This document shows, piece by piece, positions 33,870-43,349 of a DNA stretch of 64,000 nt. Position 1 is the stretch's first letter. Each line of letters starts with the position of its first letter. Origin of the DNA: Maritimibacter sp. (GTDB lineage Bacteria; Pseudomonadota; Alphaproteobacteria; Rhodobacterales; Rhodobacteraceae); contig CP051232.1 of assembly GCA_017792445.1 (NCBI GenBank), positions 3,694,001 to 3,758,000 on the forward strand. The letters are read 5' to 3'. The translations under genes and the position numbers were made by a program. The notes under the pieces are model-generated. The model ran no database searches, was not told the DNA's origin, and saw only the letters and a program-made list of their open reading frames with translations.

Positions 33870-36638
33870 TCAGCCGGCGGCGGACCGCCGCTGAGCGTCA
33901 TTGAAGCGGCTGTTCGGCGCGACCGTGAAGCGGCCACGCTCGACCCGCAGGATGCGGCCCTCGCGCAGCAGCACGCCGAAAGCGCGCAGACCGTCTTCGC
34001 GGCTGAAGGCGCCGTCCGGCAGAAGGCGGGCGACACGGCTCATGATCTGCGGGCGCGAGTTCGAGCTTTCGCCCTGCACCGCGCCGGCATAGGCCGCCGA
34101 GGCTTCAAGCAGTTCCTGCAGCCCGTCCGGCGCGGTCCGGTCGACGAAGGCCTTGAAGCCGTCTTCCGATACGTCGCCCTGACCGGCAGCCTCGGTCGCG
34201 TCCACGTCTTCAGCGCGGACACGGCGCGGGCGCACCGGGCGCGCGGCCTGTTCGGCGTCGGCGGCTTCCGAGCGGTCGATGCGCTGTTCCGACACCAGCA
34301 TCAGCGGCGCCATCGGGCGCTTGCGGCGCGGGGCGTCGTCGGACGTGCTGACCGTCGGACGGCGCAGCCCAGAGGGGCGGTCGGCGGCAGGCTCGGGCTT
34401 GGGCGCTTCGGCCATCGGCTCGGGCTGGCGGTCTTCGATCTCGGTCTCTTCCAGGCGCGGGGTCTCGTCCTGCGCGGTCTCGTCGGTCAGCGCGGGACCG
34501 GCCGGGGCGCGAACGGCGCTGGCAAGGTCGTCGCGGTACTGGTTCATCGCGCGTTCGGCTTCGCGCTCGCGCTTGTTGGCGGCGCGTCCGCCATCGGCGC
34601 GCACCGCGGCCACGGCGGCCTTCAGGTGGGCGATGGCCGAGCGGCGGCGCTTGCTGTCGTTGTTGCGCAGTTCGCTGTCGGCCTGCGCCAGCAGACGGTC
34701 GACGGGCACGTCGCCGGTTTCGGCCTCGTGCGGGATGTCGGTCTCGGTGCCTTCGTCGTCCGCGTGGCGCTGCACCTCGGCGGCGGCGGCGGCAAGGTCG
34801 GCGGCCACGGCGTCGCGGTGGCTGGCACCGTCTTCGTCGGTCGCCTCGTCGTCCTGCCCGGCGCGCATCAGCTCGTCGATCAGGTCGGCTTCGTCGTCCT
34901 CGGACAGGCCGGTGTCGCCAAGGGCGGCGCGGATTTCGTCGCGGTCGCTCAGCGGCGCGGCTTCGTCGTCGTCCAGCGAGGTCAGGTCCTGAACCTCGGC
35001 GTCTTCCTCGACATACTGGGCGTCGAATTCCTCGCGCGACATTTTCAGGACGCGGACGCGGGGCGTCTCGGCTTCATCTTCGTCCTCGGCGGCGTCTTCC
35101 TCGTCGATGCGCTCTGCCGGGGTCAGCGACAGCGGCGGCAGACGGTCGTCGGCTTCGGCAGTCTCTTCGGCGGTCTCTTCGACCTCGTTTTCATCCTCGA
35201 TCGCTTCCGCTTCGGGCGCGGCGCCGAGGATTTCGTTCAGGTCGAGTTCGATGTCGGCGAGGTCTTCGTCTTCCTCGTAGGCCTCGGCCACTTCGGGCGC
35301 GGCTTCGGCAGTCTCTTCCTCGCCGTCCTCTTCGGTCGCGCCAAGGTCCAGCGTCTCGACGTCGAAGCCTTCATCCTCGAACGAGGCTTCGTCCTCGGCG
35401 GTCTCTTCCTCGGCTTCGGCCACGGCCTCGGGCTCGGGAAGTTCGATGCCAGCGGTTTCCGGCAGTTCCAGCGCGATTTCTTCGGCTTCGTCCTCGGCGG
35501 TCTCGTCTTCGTCCGCCTCGATGGCGAAGGCTTCCGAGATGTCGGGCATGTCGGTCGCGGCGGGAATGTCTTCCGCCTCGTCCTCGGTCAGTTCGTCGTC
35601 GGGCATGCCGAAGGCGGCCAGCGCATCTTCGGCGGCGGGGTCTTCGGCTTCGGTCCACGCGTCAGAGACGGCGACGGCTTCGTCTTCGTCGTCCGCGTTG
35701 AGGTCCGGCTGATACTCGGGCGTTTCGGCCAGTTCGGCGGGCACGGCGGCTTCGGCCTCGAAACCCATGGCGGCGAGGTCTTCCATCGCCGGCTCGTCGT
35801 CGAGATCCCCGGCGACGTCATCGGTGGTTTCTTCAGCGGCGGTATCGTCCTCGGCGGCTTCGGAAACGAGGTCTTCTTCGTCCGCCTCGTCCTCGGTCAC
35901 ATTGGCGGGGACAACGCCCAGTTCCGCGGCGGCGACGGCATCGAGCATGCCTTCGTCATCGGCGGCCGATTCGTCGGCGACGGGGTTTTCTTCCTCGTCA
36001 GTCTCTTCCTCGGCGGGGGCGGTCAGGATGTCTTCGACCGGAGCGTTCGACAGTTCCGGGCGCTCGTCCTCGGCGAAGGAGGAGGCAAGCTGCGGCTCGG
36101 TCTGGGCGCGGGCCACGGCGGCGCGGATGCGGCGCAGTTTCTCGGCCACCGTTTCGGCGTGCGGGTCGACGGGTTCGGCAGGTGTCTCGGGCGCTTCGGG
36201 CGCGGCAGCCGGTGCTGCGGTCGCGGCCGGCGCTTCGGGGGCAGCGTCAGCGTGGGCGGCGACAGAGGCGGCCACGGTCGCGGCGACCATCGGGGCGGCG
36301 CCCATCGCGGCGGGGGCCGGGGTGGCAGCGGGCGCGGCTTCGGCAACGTCCTGCGATTGCTGGGGGACATCGGTATCGGCGTCGTCCGCCGGGCGCAGCA
36401 GGATGCCGTTCTTTTCTACCCGCGCCTCGACCCGGCGCTGGATCTCACGCTCGGCGATGCGGTGCAGCATCTCGGCGTCCGGCGTCGGCGGTTCGGCACC
36501 GAAATAGCGGTCGTCCGCGGCCAGGTCGCGGAAATATTCCGCGATGGATTTCATCGTCGAGAACGGCTCGTCAAAGCCCTCGAGCGTGCAGGAAAAGGTC
36601 CCGTAGGATACCGTCAGGATTTTGCTGGCGTTAACCAT
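33870..36638 (-). CDS. Large acidic low-complexity protein, uncharacterised
   Basis: 922 residues from the ATG at 36638 ([15 protein letters not shown]); the open frame extends upstream but that part is antisense to thiN. Residues 1-85 look folded and basic-acidic mixed ([40 protein letters not shown]). Residues about 90-700 are dominated by Glu, Asp and Ala in irregular repeats such as ETAEDEAEE and [10 protein letters not shown], predicted to be disordered. A basic stretch near 720-790 ([30 protein letters not shown]) and a folded end (about 830-922, [40 protein letters not shown]) follow. The final block resembles a small winged-helix-like module, uncertain. The function is unknown. It has a strong intrinsic terminator. 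Confidence 0.8.
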   Translation of the reverse strand: MVNASKILTVSYGTFSCTLEGFDEPFSTMKSIAEYFRDLAADDRYFGAEPPTPDAEMLHRIAEREIQRRVEARVEKNGILLRPADDADTDVPQQSQDVAEAAPAATPAPAAMGAAPMVAATVAASVAAHADAAPEAPAATAAPAAAPEAPETPAEPVDPHAETVAEKLRRIRAAVARAQTEPQLASSFAEDERPELSNAPVEDILTAPAEEETDEEENPVADESAADDEGMLDAVAAAELGVVPANVTEDEADEEDLVSEAAEDDTAAEETTDDVAGDLDDEPAMEDLAAMGFEAEAAVPAELAETPEYQPDLNADDEDEAVAVSDAWTEAEDPAAEDALAAFGMPDDELTEDEAEDIPAATDMPDISEAFAIEADEDETAEDEAEEIALELPETAGIELPEPEAVAEAEEETAEDEASFEDEGFDVETLDLGATEEDGEEETAEAAPEVAEAYEEDEDLADIELDLNEILGAAPEAEAIEDENEVEETAEETAEADDRLPPLSLTPAERIDEEDAAEDEDEAETPRVRVLKMSREEFDAQYVEEDAEVQDLTSLDDDEAAPLSDRDEIRAALGDTGLSEDDEADLIDELMRAGQDDEATDEDGASHRDAVAADLAAAAAEVQRHADDEGTETDIPHEAETGDVPVDRLLAQADSELRNNDSKRRRSAIAHLKAAVAAVRADGGRAANKREREAERAMNQYRDDLASAVRAPAGPALTDETAQDETPRLEETEIEDRQPEPMAEAPKPEPAADRPSGLRRPTVSTSDDAPRRKRPMAPLMLVSEQRIDRSEAADAEQAARPVRPRRVRAEDVDATEAAGQGDVSEDGFKAFVDRTAPDGLQELLEASAAYAGAVQGESSNSRPQIMSRVARLLPDGAFSREDGLRAFGVLLREGRILRVERGRFTVAPNSRFNDAQRRSAAG

Positions 36639-36777
36639 AAGAGTATCGCTTTCTCCCCGTTCAACACGAACATATTTACCATGCGGTGGTTCCGAATTCG
36701 GAACAGAACAGAGGTTATTGCGGTATTTTTTCTGGGTCAGATTGTGGCCTAACCCCAAATATCCCATTAACAATCGC

Positions 36778-37449
36778 ATGAAAAATCCGTTTGTCCAATC
36801 ACAGGTGCCGGTAACTTTGGTGGGGGGCGCCCCGCTGGAAAGCGCCCGGTTGCAGGAATCGCTTGCGCTTGCGCCGTTTCTTGTCGCGGCCGATGGCGGC
36901 GCGGCGCGCGCGATGGAGGACGGGCATACGCCCCAAGCGGTGATCGGCGACATGGACTCGCTTGGTCCCGGCCTGCGCGCGCAGCTCGATCCCGCGACGG
37001 TTCTGGAAATCGCCGAGCAGGACAGCACCGACTTCGACAAGTGCCTTGCCAACATTTCCGCGCCGCTGGTGATCGCGGTGGGCTTCACCGGCGCGCGGCT
37101 GGATCACGAACTGGCGGTCTACAACGTGCTGGCGCGGCGTCGCGCGGGCGCGGGCGCGGCGGTGGTGCTGGGCACCCACGACGTCGCATTCCACGCGCCG
37201 CCCGCGCTGCGGCTGGACCTGCCCGAAGGCAGCCGGGTGTCGCTGTTTCCGATGGCGCCGGTGACGGGGCGCAGCCGTGGCCTGCGCTGGCCGATCGACG
37301 GGATCGGGTTCGCGCCTGCCGGACGGTCCGGCACGTCGAACGAGGTCGCGGGCGGTCCGGTCGAGCTGGACCTGGACGGGCCGGGAATGCTGATGATCCT
37401 GCCGCGCGCGGCGCTTACACAGGTGGTCCGGACACTTTCGGGCGGCTGA
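36778..37449 (+). CDS. thiN: Thiamine diphosphokinase
   Basis: 223 residues from the ATG at 36778. The catalytic core of thiamine pyrophosphokinases is present: [36 protein letters not shown] and [11 protein letters not shown]; the C-terminal thiamine-binding part includes [11 protein letters not shown]. It transfers pyrophosphate from ATP to thiamine. The gene is divergent from the acidic-protein gene (140-base gap), and its last 35 bases overlap the convergent EamA gene. Confidence 0.9.
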   Translation: MKNPFVQSQVPVTLVGGAPLESARLQESLALAPFLVAADGGAARAMEDGHTPQAVIGDMDSLGPGLRAQLDPATVLEIAEQDSTDFDKCLANISAPLVIAVGFTGARLDHELAVYNVLARRRAGAGAAVVLGTHDVAFHAPPALRLDLPEGSRVSLFPMAPVTGRSRGLRWPIDGIGFAPAGRSGTSNEVAGGPVELDLDGPGMLMILPRAALTQVVRTLSGG

Positions 37450-38329
37450 CCCGGTGTTCGCGGTAGATCACGTAAAGCCCCGCCGCGATGGTCACGAGGA
37501 TGCCGGCAGCAGCCAGCCCGTCCGGCAGGTCGCGGAACACGATCCAGCCGATCAGGGTGGCGAAGGGGATCTCGAGATACTGCATCGGCGCGAGGGTCGA
37601 TGTGGGGGCGAAGCGCAGCGACCACGTCATGACAAGGTGCGCCACGGTGCCGACAACGCCCATCGCCGCCAGCAGCCACATCTGGTTCCACGTGAGGTCG
37701 GCGGGGGCCAGCCCCTGCCATCCCATCGCATCGGCGGCGACGATCACCGGGAACAGCACGACGCAGGCCATGACGCCGCTGACGGCCTGCAGCGCCACCG
37801 GGTCGGCGGCCTTGGCGATGGTCCGGGTCACCAGCATGAACAACGCGAAGATCACCGCCACCGCCAGCGGCCACAGCGCCGGGGCGCCGACCTCGGCAAA
37901 GCTGGGCTGCACCACCATCATCGTGCCCGCGAACCCCACCGCGCAGGCGGCTAGGCGGCGGGGCCCCACCTGTTCGCCCAGCACCAGCCAGCCCAGCAGC
38001 AACATCAGGAACGGCATCACGAAGGCGATGGCGATGGCGTCGGCCAGAGGCAGGTACCGCAGCGCGATCACCACCGCCGCGATCCCGGCCACGTGCAGCA
38101 CGGTGCGCAGGGCGGTCAGCCACAGCACACGGGCGGGCAGGGCGAAGGGCGATCCGTTGCGGCGCGCCAGCGGATAGAGGATCAGCGCCTGCATCGCGAA
38201 ACGGGCGACAAGGATCTGCAGCAGGGGCACCACGCTGCCCAGCAGCTTGGCCAACGCGTCGCCAAGCGGCGCGAGCAGGCAGAAGGCCAGCATCAGGAGG
38301 ATGCCAAGAAGGGGGCGGTCGGGGTTCAT
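37415..38329 (-). CDS. EamA/DMT-superfamily transporter
   Basis: 304 residues with ten hydrophobic segments in two EamA repeats (ILVARFAMQALILYPLA, ALRYLPLADAIAIAFVMPF in the first; LRFAPTSTLAPMQYLEIPF, LIGWIVFRDLPDGLAAAG in the second). It is unlike the EamA protein at 17989 in detail, so it is a separate subfamily. The substrate is unknown. The 3' end overlaps thiN by 35 bases tail to tail. Confidence 0.88.
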   Translation of the reverse strand: MNPDRPLLGILLMLAFCLLAPLGDALAKLLGSVVPLLQILVARFAMQALILYPLARRNGSPFALPARVLWLTALRTVLHVAGIAAVVIALRYLPLADAIAIAFVMPFLMLLLGWLVLGEQVGPRRLAACAVGFAGTMMVVQPSFAEVGAPALWPLAVAVIFALFMLVTRTIAKAADPVALQAVSGVMACVVLFPVIVAADAMGWQGLAPADLTWNQMWLLAAMGVVGTVAHLVMTWSLRFAPTSTLAPMQYLEIPFATLIGWIVFRDLPDGLAAAGILVTIAAGLYVIYREHRVSRPKVSGPPV

Positions 38330-38389
38330 GGGGGCAGGCTTAGGCGGCTGCTGCGGGGAAGGGAAGGGCGCTTGGGTCCGGGCGCGCGG

Positions 38390-39196
38390 TCAGTCCGACA
38401 GGCGGCGGGCGATGTCCTCGGCGGCGCGGATCGCGGGGGCGGCGAAGATCTCGGCCGCGGCCTCGCGCCGGAACACGCGGCGGGACCACGTGATGTTGAT
38501 CGCGCCCGGCACGTGGTTGCCCAGCCGGATCGGAACGCCCAGCGAATCCCGCGCGTCGTCGACCTTGGCGCGGCCCTCGTCGAAATTGCCGCCGAAGTCG
38601 GGGTCGCGCATGCCGTAGCCCTGCGCGCGGGTTTCGGACAGGACGCGGGCCACGTAGTCCGGGCTGCGCGCCAGCCGATCACCGGGCCGTTCCGAGCGGC
38701 GCAGGCGTTCAAGGATCGCCTCGCGCACCGCGTCCTCGCAAAAGGCGATATAGGCCCGACCCGAGGCCGAGCGCAGCATGTTGACCTGAAACCCCGCCGG
38801 GCCAAGGGGGATGTCCCCGAAATAGGCGCGGCGGGCGTTGGTCTCGATGACCTCCATGTAGGACAGGCGCGGCACGGCTAGGACCGAGGGCCATTTGACC
38901 TCGTCCGACAGGGCTTCGAGGATCGGCGAGGCGACTTCCATCAGCTCGTGCTCGCGGTCCATGCGGCTGGCGAGTTCAGACAGCGAGTAGGACGGCACAT
39001 AGGCCGCGTCGACCATGCGCTGCCAGATCATGCCCTTTTCCTTCAGTGTCTTCAGGATGCGCAGAAGCGAGGCCTTGGGGATGCCCGACAGCCGGTGCAG
39101 GTCGTGCAGGGTCAGCGCGCCCGAGCTTTGCAGCAGTTGCAGCACCTCGAGCCCGCGGGCGAGCGCGGCGATGGACTTGACCTGCGGTTCCTTCAT
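38390..39196 (-). CDS. IclR-family transcriptional regulator
   Basis: 268 residues from the ATG at 39196, chosen for its strong AAGGAGGA site. The N-terminal winged helix has IAALARGLEVLQLLQSS and LHRLSGIPKASLLRILKTLKEKG. The C-terminal effector domain includes SASGRAYIAFCEDAVREAIL and DDARDSLGVPIRLG. It likely senses a small organic acid or aromatic intermediate. It is divergent from the GFA-enzyme gene with about 120 bases between them, so it may control that gene. Confidence 0.9.
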   Translation of the reverse strand: MKEPQVKSIAALARGLEVLQLLQSSGALTLHDLHRLSGIPKASLLRILKTLKEKGMIWQRMVDAAYVPSYSLSELASRMDREHELMEVASPILEALSDEVKWPSVLAVPRLSYMEVIETNARRAYFGDIPLGPAGFQVNMLRSASGRAYIAFCEDAVREAILERLRRSERPGDRLARSPDYVARVLSETRAQGYGMRDPDFGGNFDEGRAKVDDARDSLGVPIRLGNHVPGAINITWSRRVFRREAAAEIFAAPAIRAAEDIARRLSD

Positions 39197-39315
39197 CGGG
39201 TCCTCCTTGCGGCAAAGCATGGGCCGGGCGTTGCACCCTGTGCAACGGGAAAGCGGCGCGGGTTGTCCTGCGGTCGCCGGTGCGGTTGTCTGGAGCGTGG
39301 GCAAGGGAGGCGCGA

Positions 39316-39765
39316 ATGGACGGGGATACGGAAACGCACGAGGGCGGCTGCCACTGCGGCGCGATCCGCTATCGCACGACGGGGATGCCCGCCAAGACGG
39401 CGGTGTGCCACTGCCGCGACTGCCAGCTCAGGACCGGCTCGGCCTTCGGGGTGTCGGTCTATTTCGACAGCGACCGGATCGAGATCCTTCAAGGCGTCCC
39501 GCGCGGCTATCATTTCCAGTCGGAATCGGGGCGGTCTTTCGCCACGCAGTTCTGCCCAGAGTGCGGCACCACGCTGATGTGGGTGCTGGAGCTGTTCCCG
39601 GGCCGAACGGGCGTGGCGGGCGGCACCTTCGATCCGCCGAGCTTCTGGTATGACGTGGGGCGCGAGGTCTTCACCCGCTCGCGCGCGCCGTTCGCGGTGC
39701 TGGGTCTGCCCGACAGCAGCGAGACCTCGTCCAGCTATGCCCCCTGCGCCGCCGAGACGCCCTAG
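39316..39765 (+). CDS. GFA-family (CENP-V/S-hydroxymethyl-glutathione synthase-like) zinc protein
   Basis: 149 residues with the zinc-binding pattern of the GFA family: C12-H-C14-G near the start, C31-H-C33-R-D-C36, and C80-P-E-C83-G. This is the Mss4-like fold of glutathione-dependent formaldehyde-activating enzymes, although most family members have no proven activity. The start has GGGAGG upstream. The 3' end overlaps the convergent phosphoesterase gene by 4 bases. Confidence 0.88.
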   Translation: MDGDTETHEGGCHCGAIRYRTTGMPAKTAVCHCRDCQLRTGSAFGVSVYFDSDRIEILQGVPRGYHFQSESGRSFATQFCPECGTTLMWVLELFPGRTGVAGGTFDPPSFWYDVGREVFTRSRAPFAVLGLPDSSETSSSYAPCAAETP

Positions 39766-40586
39766 GCGTATTCCGGCTTTGGCTCGGTCAGCGGCGACAG
39801 GCCGGACGCGCCCCGGCGGAAACTGATCCGGTCGGCCTCGGCGAAGGCCAGCGTGGCGTCCTGCACCACCATCCGCGTGACGTCCAGCGTGTCGGCGGTG
39901 ACGTCGAGCCGGGCGAAGTCGTTTACCTCGCCCCGCAGGCGGGACGACAGGCTGGTGCCGGAATGGACCTGCACCGGCCCCTCGGACCGGGTGCCGGTCA
40001 GGAACGGCCCGGCGCGCCAGCGGTGCAGGTGGCCGGAGAGCACGACATGCGTGTTGCACGCCGTCAGCCGCCGCAGCCCGCTGGAAGCGTGTTTCATCAG
40101 GGATTTGTCGACATCGTCTTCCTGCTCGAACGGGTGGTGGGCGAACAGGATGTTCAGCCGGTCGCGCGGGCCCTCGTCGAAGATCCGGCACAGGCGGTCC
40201 AGATCGCGGCTGCGGATCCGCCCGCGCTGGTGGCGGTGGGGGTCGACGGTGTTGCAGCCGACGACCGCGACCTTTTCGTTCACGAAGGCGGGCGCGAGGA
40301 CCGGGCTGATCCAGCGGGTGTACTTGCGGTAGGGCCGCAGCACCCGCTCGCCAAGGTTATAGAGTGGCACGTCGTGGTTGCCGGGCACAGCCAGCCAAGG
40401 CGCGGGAAGCCGGTCGAGGAACGCGCGGGCCTCGCGAAACTCGGCAGAGCGGGCGCGCTGGGTCAGGTCGCCCGAGACGATGACAAGGTCGGGGTTCGCG
40501 GCGGTGACGGCCTGCAGAAGGGGCGCCAGAAGCTCTGGCCGGGCGCGGCCAAAGTGCAGGTCGGACAGGTGAATCAGTCGCGTCAT
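39762..40586 (-). CDS. Calcineurin-type metallophosphoesterase
   Basis: 274 residues with the full metal-binding set: SDLHFG (D9, H11), VSGDLTQR, PGNHDVPL, FAHHPFE and SGHLHRW. This is the cAMP phosphodiesterase/UDP-hydrolase-like class of metallophosphatases (COG1409). The substrate is not predictable. It starts 6 bases after the lipid-kinase stop on the same strand, so they form an operon. Confidence 0.9.
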   Translation of the reverse strand: MTRLIHLSDLHFGRARPELLAPLLQAVTAANPDLVIVSGDLTQRARSAEFREARAFLDRLPAPWLAVPGNHDVPLYNLGERVLRPYRKYTRWISPVLAPAFVNEKVAVVGCNTVDPHRHQRGRIRSRDLDRLCRIFDEGPRDRLNILFAHHPFEQEDDVDKSLMKHASSGLRRLTACNTHVVLSGHLHRWRAGPFLTGTRSEGPVQVHSGTSLSSRLRGEVNDFARLDVTADTLDVTRMVVQDATLAFAEADRISFRRGASGLSPLTEPKPEYA

Positions 40587-40592
40587 GGGGTA

Positions 40593-41546
40593 TTATGTAG
40601 GACGGTTCCGCGCCGGGGCTATGACCTGCAACGCCGTGTCGTTGCGGGTAATCGTGAACGGCGCCTTCATCCGGGCGATCTCGCCGTCGCGGACGACGTG
40701 CCGGAAGGGCTTGTCGGTTTCGATGGTGATGTCGCTGCCGGTGAACAGCTCGAAGTCGCGGCCCTTGCGCATGCCGGTAACGACCAGCCGGACCGCCTGC
40801 TTGATCATGTGCCAGCGACCCCGATCGCGCGAGACGTAGACGGCGAGGCGACCGTTCTTCACCGCGTCCGACCCTTCCAGTCCGAATTCCTCGATCTGGT
40901 AGTCGCTGTTGGCCACGAAAACGAGCGCGCTTTTCAGCTCGTGGCGGACACCGTCGACGGTGACGGTCAGGCGCATCCGGCGGTACAGGCGCAGCATCGC
41001 GGTGATCACAGACCAGTAGGCGGCGGCGCGGCTGCGGCCGAAGCGGCGATAGATTTCTTCCCGCTGGCGGCGGATCATCGAATAGATGCCGATCGAGCAG
41101 TTGTTCAGGAACAGCCGCCCGTTGATCCGGCCGAAGGCGGCGGGTTGCGGGGTGCCGGTGCGAAGGACGTCGATCGCGCCGTCCAGATCCTCGGGGATGC
41201 CGAGGCCGCGCGCGAAATAGTTGAAGGTGCCCGCCGGGATCACGCCCATCGTGGTGTCGGTGCCCGCCAGCGTCTCTGCCACCGCCGAGATCGTGCCGTC
41301 GCCGCCCACGGCGATCACCGTGGCCGCGTTTTCGTCGACCGCGTCCTGCGCCATCTGCTGAATCGAGCGGCTGCCCACAAGGCGCAGCTCTCCGTCGGGA
41401 AGACTGTCGAGATAGGCTTTCAGCGCCGCGCTGACCTGATCTTCGTCATCGCGACCGGATTTCGGGTTCATGATCGCGACGACCTTCCCGCGCGAGGCGG
41501 GTGCGATGTCGCCGGGGGCGAAGGTCTCGCTGCGGGGGAGTTCCAA
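40593..41546 (-). CDS. Diacylglycerol-kinase-family lipid kinase
   Basis: 317 residues if it starts at the TTG at 41546, which has GGAAAGG seven bases upstream; a longer frame would run across the thioesterase start region. Motifs of the DAGK catalytic domain: VVAIMNPKSG (27-31 is NPKSG), VIAVGGDGTISAVAETLAG (GGDGT at 81-85) and GVIPAGTFNYFARGLGIP. The C-terminal beta-sandwich follows. It phosphorylates a lipid such as diacylglycerol or a sphingoid base at the membrane; the exact lipid is unknown. Cotranscribed with the phosphoesterase. Confidence 0.82.
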   Translation of the reverse strand: MELPRSETFAPGDIAPASRGKVVAIMNPKSGRDDEDQVSAALKAYLDSLPDGELRLVGSRSIQQMAQDAVDENAATVIAVGGDGTISAVAETLAGTDTTMGVIPAGTFNYFARGLGIPEDLDGAIDVLRTGTPQPAAFGRINGRLFLNNCSIGIYSMIRRQREEIYRRFGRSRAAAYWSVITAMLRLYRRMRLTVTVDGVRHELKSALVFVANSDYQIEEFGLEGSDAVKNGRLAVYVSRDRGRWHMIKQAVRLVVTGMRKGRDFELFTGSDITIETDKPFRHVVRDGEIARMKAPFTITRNDTALQVIAPARNRPT

Positions 41547-41676
41547 GGCGGTGCCTTTCCATGGCGGGCTGTGTCCGGTTCTGGAACGCGGCGGCGCGGC
41601 GAGATGTTCCCGCGGGGTTGCACATGACGTCACGACCGGGGACACAATCGCGGGAGTGCTGACGAAGGGAATGCGC

Positions 41677-42108
41677 ATGGCCGAGGACGGGCTGCCGGGG
41701 GTGGACCCGGCGCTGATCGAAGCAACGCACGGGTTTCGCGACCTCGTGGGGTATCGGCTGGTCGGCTGGGCCGAGGGCTATGCGCGGGTCGAACTGGATC
41801 TGGGCGACCAGCACATGAACCGCTATGGCATCGTGCATGGCGGGCTGCACGGCGTCCTGATGGATACCGCGATGGGCTTTTCCGGCAGCTACACCGGCGA
41901 CCCGGACCGGCGGCAGCTGGTGATGACCCTATCGATGACGGTGAATTTTCTGGCCCCCGCGACCGGGCGGACGCTGATCGCCGAGGGGCGGCGCACGGGC
42001 GGCGGGCGGTCTTCGTTCTTCGCCGAGGCCACCGTACATGACGACACCGGCGCGCTTCTGGCGACCGCGACGGGCGTGTTCCGGTACCGGAAGGGCGGCG
42101 CGGGGTAA
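41677..42108 (+). CDS. PaaI-type hot-dog thioesterase
   Basis: 143 residues from the ATG at 41677, which has GAAGGGA six bases upstream; the ATG at 41671 is directly against that site. The hot-dog core has MNRYGIVHGGLHGVLMDTAMG, the HGG signature of PaaI thioesterases, and MTLSMTVNFLAPA. It hydrolyses acyl-CoA esters, probably aromatic or short-chain. It is divergent from the lipid kinase. Confidence 0.87.
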   Translation: MAEDGLPGVDPALIEATHGFRDLVGYRLVGWAEGYARVELDLGDQHMNRYGIVHGGLHGVLMDTAMGFSGSYTGDPDRRQLVMTLSMTVNFLAPATGRTLIAEGRRTGGGRSSFFAEATVHDDTGALLATATGVFRYRKGGAG

Positions 42109-42166
42109 CGGGGGGTTAAACCTTCGGGGCTAATCGGGGGACGTGTTCCGCGCCCTAGGAGGTCCC

Positions 42167-43021
42167 ATGCCCCGTATCCTGACGACCCTGACCGTGATCC
42201 TTGGCCTTGCCGGCCTTGGACAGCCCGCGCTTGCCATCGGCGACTCGGTGGACGCCAAGCGCAAGATCAACATCGCAGGCGCACAGCGGATGCTGTCGCA
42301 GCGCATCGCGGGCAAGGTCTGTCTGGCCGCGCAGGGGATCGAGGTGGAAAAGAACGCCGACCTCGCCCGCGCCGCCGCCGACCGCTTTGGAACCGCGCTG
42401 GCGGGACTGCGCCTTGGCGATGCCGACCTTGGCATCGCGGCAGAGGGGGACACGTCGGTTCTGATCGCGCTTGCCGGGGTGGACACGCTTTGGAAGGACT
42501 ACCTGTCCGCGATGGAGGTGACGCTGGAAACGCCCGCCACGCTGGGGCAGGTGTCGGAAAAGGCGCTGCCGATGCTGCTGGCGACGCACAAGGTGGTCGT
42601 GGCGCTGGAAACCGCGAACGCGGATACCTCGGTCGATCCTTTCCTTGCGCGTGCGCTGAACGTGTCGGGGCGGCAGCGCATGCTGACCCAGCGCGCGCTG
42701 GCAGAGGCATGTCTTATGTCGGCGGGCTATGACGCGCCGCTGAATGCCGCCTCGCTGAAAGCGACGATTGCCCTGTTCGACGACTCGCAGGTCGGGCTGA
42801 TCGACGGCAACGGCGCGCTTGGGCTGGATCCGGCGCCGACGCCAGAGCTGAAGGCACAGCTTGAAAAGGTGGCAGAGCTTTGGGCCCCGATGCGCGAGAT
42901 CCTGACCAAGGCCGCGAACGGAACGCCGCTGTCGGCCGATGAACTGGGCGCGCTCTCGGCGAACCTCGACACCGTCCTGAAAGAGGCCAACGTGGCGGTC
43001 GGCATGTACGAGGCGCTGTAA
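42167..43021 (+). CDS. Secreted protein with two PilJ/NarX-like sensor repeats
   Basis: 284 residues with AGGAGG upstream and a signal peptide (ILTTLTVILGLAGLGQPALA, cleavage near 23). The mature part has two copies of the type IV pili methyl-accepting N-terminal domain (PF13675): NIAGAQRMLSQRIAGKVCL (36-54) and NVSGRQRMLTQRALAEACL (165-183), each starting a long helix. In NarX and PilJ this motif is a periplasmic sensor half linked to a kinase or chemotaxis domain; here no membrane anchor or output domain follows. It could be a soluble periplasmic binding partner of a sensor. Confidence 0.8.
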   Translation: MPRILTTLTVILGLAGLGQPALAIGDSVDAKRKINIAGAQRMLSQRIAGKVCLAAQGIEVEKNADLARAAADRFGTALAGLRLGDADLGIAAEGDTSVLIALAGVDTLWKDYLSAMEVTLETPATLGQVSEKALPMLLATHKVVVALETANADTSVDPFLARALNVSGRQRMLTQRALAEACLMSAGYDAPLNAASLKATIALFDDSQVGLIDGNGALGLDPAPTPELKAQLEKVAELWAPMREILTKAANGTPLSADELGALSANLDTVLKEANVAVGMYEAL

Positions 43022-43349
43022 GCACACCGACGGGTGCCGGAAACCGTTACCCCATAGGCGGTTGCAAGGCATCCCGGCGCGGGTTGGCGGCGATGGTGGC
43101 ACGCGGCCCGAGGACCGCGCCGGTCGCGGAATGCGGCGGGCCCGTGCGGGCAGGGCGCCATTGGCCGGATCGCGCGACATCGGCGCGGCCGGCGGCGACG
43201 CGGCCCGGGCCTGAAATCGGTGGTCGCGCACCGGACCGGGAACGGGCCATTTCGACTTGCGAAGCTACCGCGCGGGGCCTATTAGGGCGTCTGATTTTGC
43301 GCGGGCCGCGACCCCTTTTCCGGCGGCCCCACGGGAGAATGAGGACAAT
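43022..43349. other. Intergenic region before tig, 328 bp
   Basis: Very GC-rich gap upstream of trigger factor. It must include the tig promoter. Only scattered short inverted repeats are visible; no small gene, RNA or repeat element could be supported. Confidence 0.4.

Noticed and set aside
34626-36752. 708-codon Gly/Phe/Val-rich plus-strand frame opposite the acidic protein
   Set aside because: It is the complement of the repetitive Glu/Asp/Ala coding; the minus-strand gene has folded termini, a start site and a terminator.
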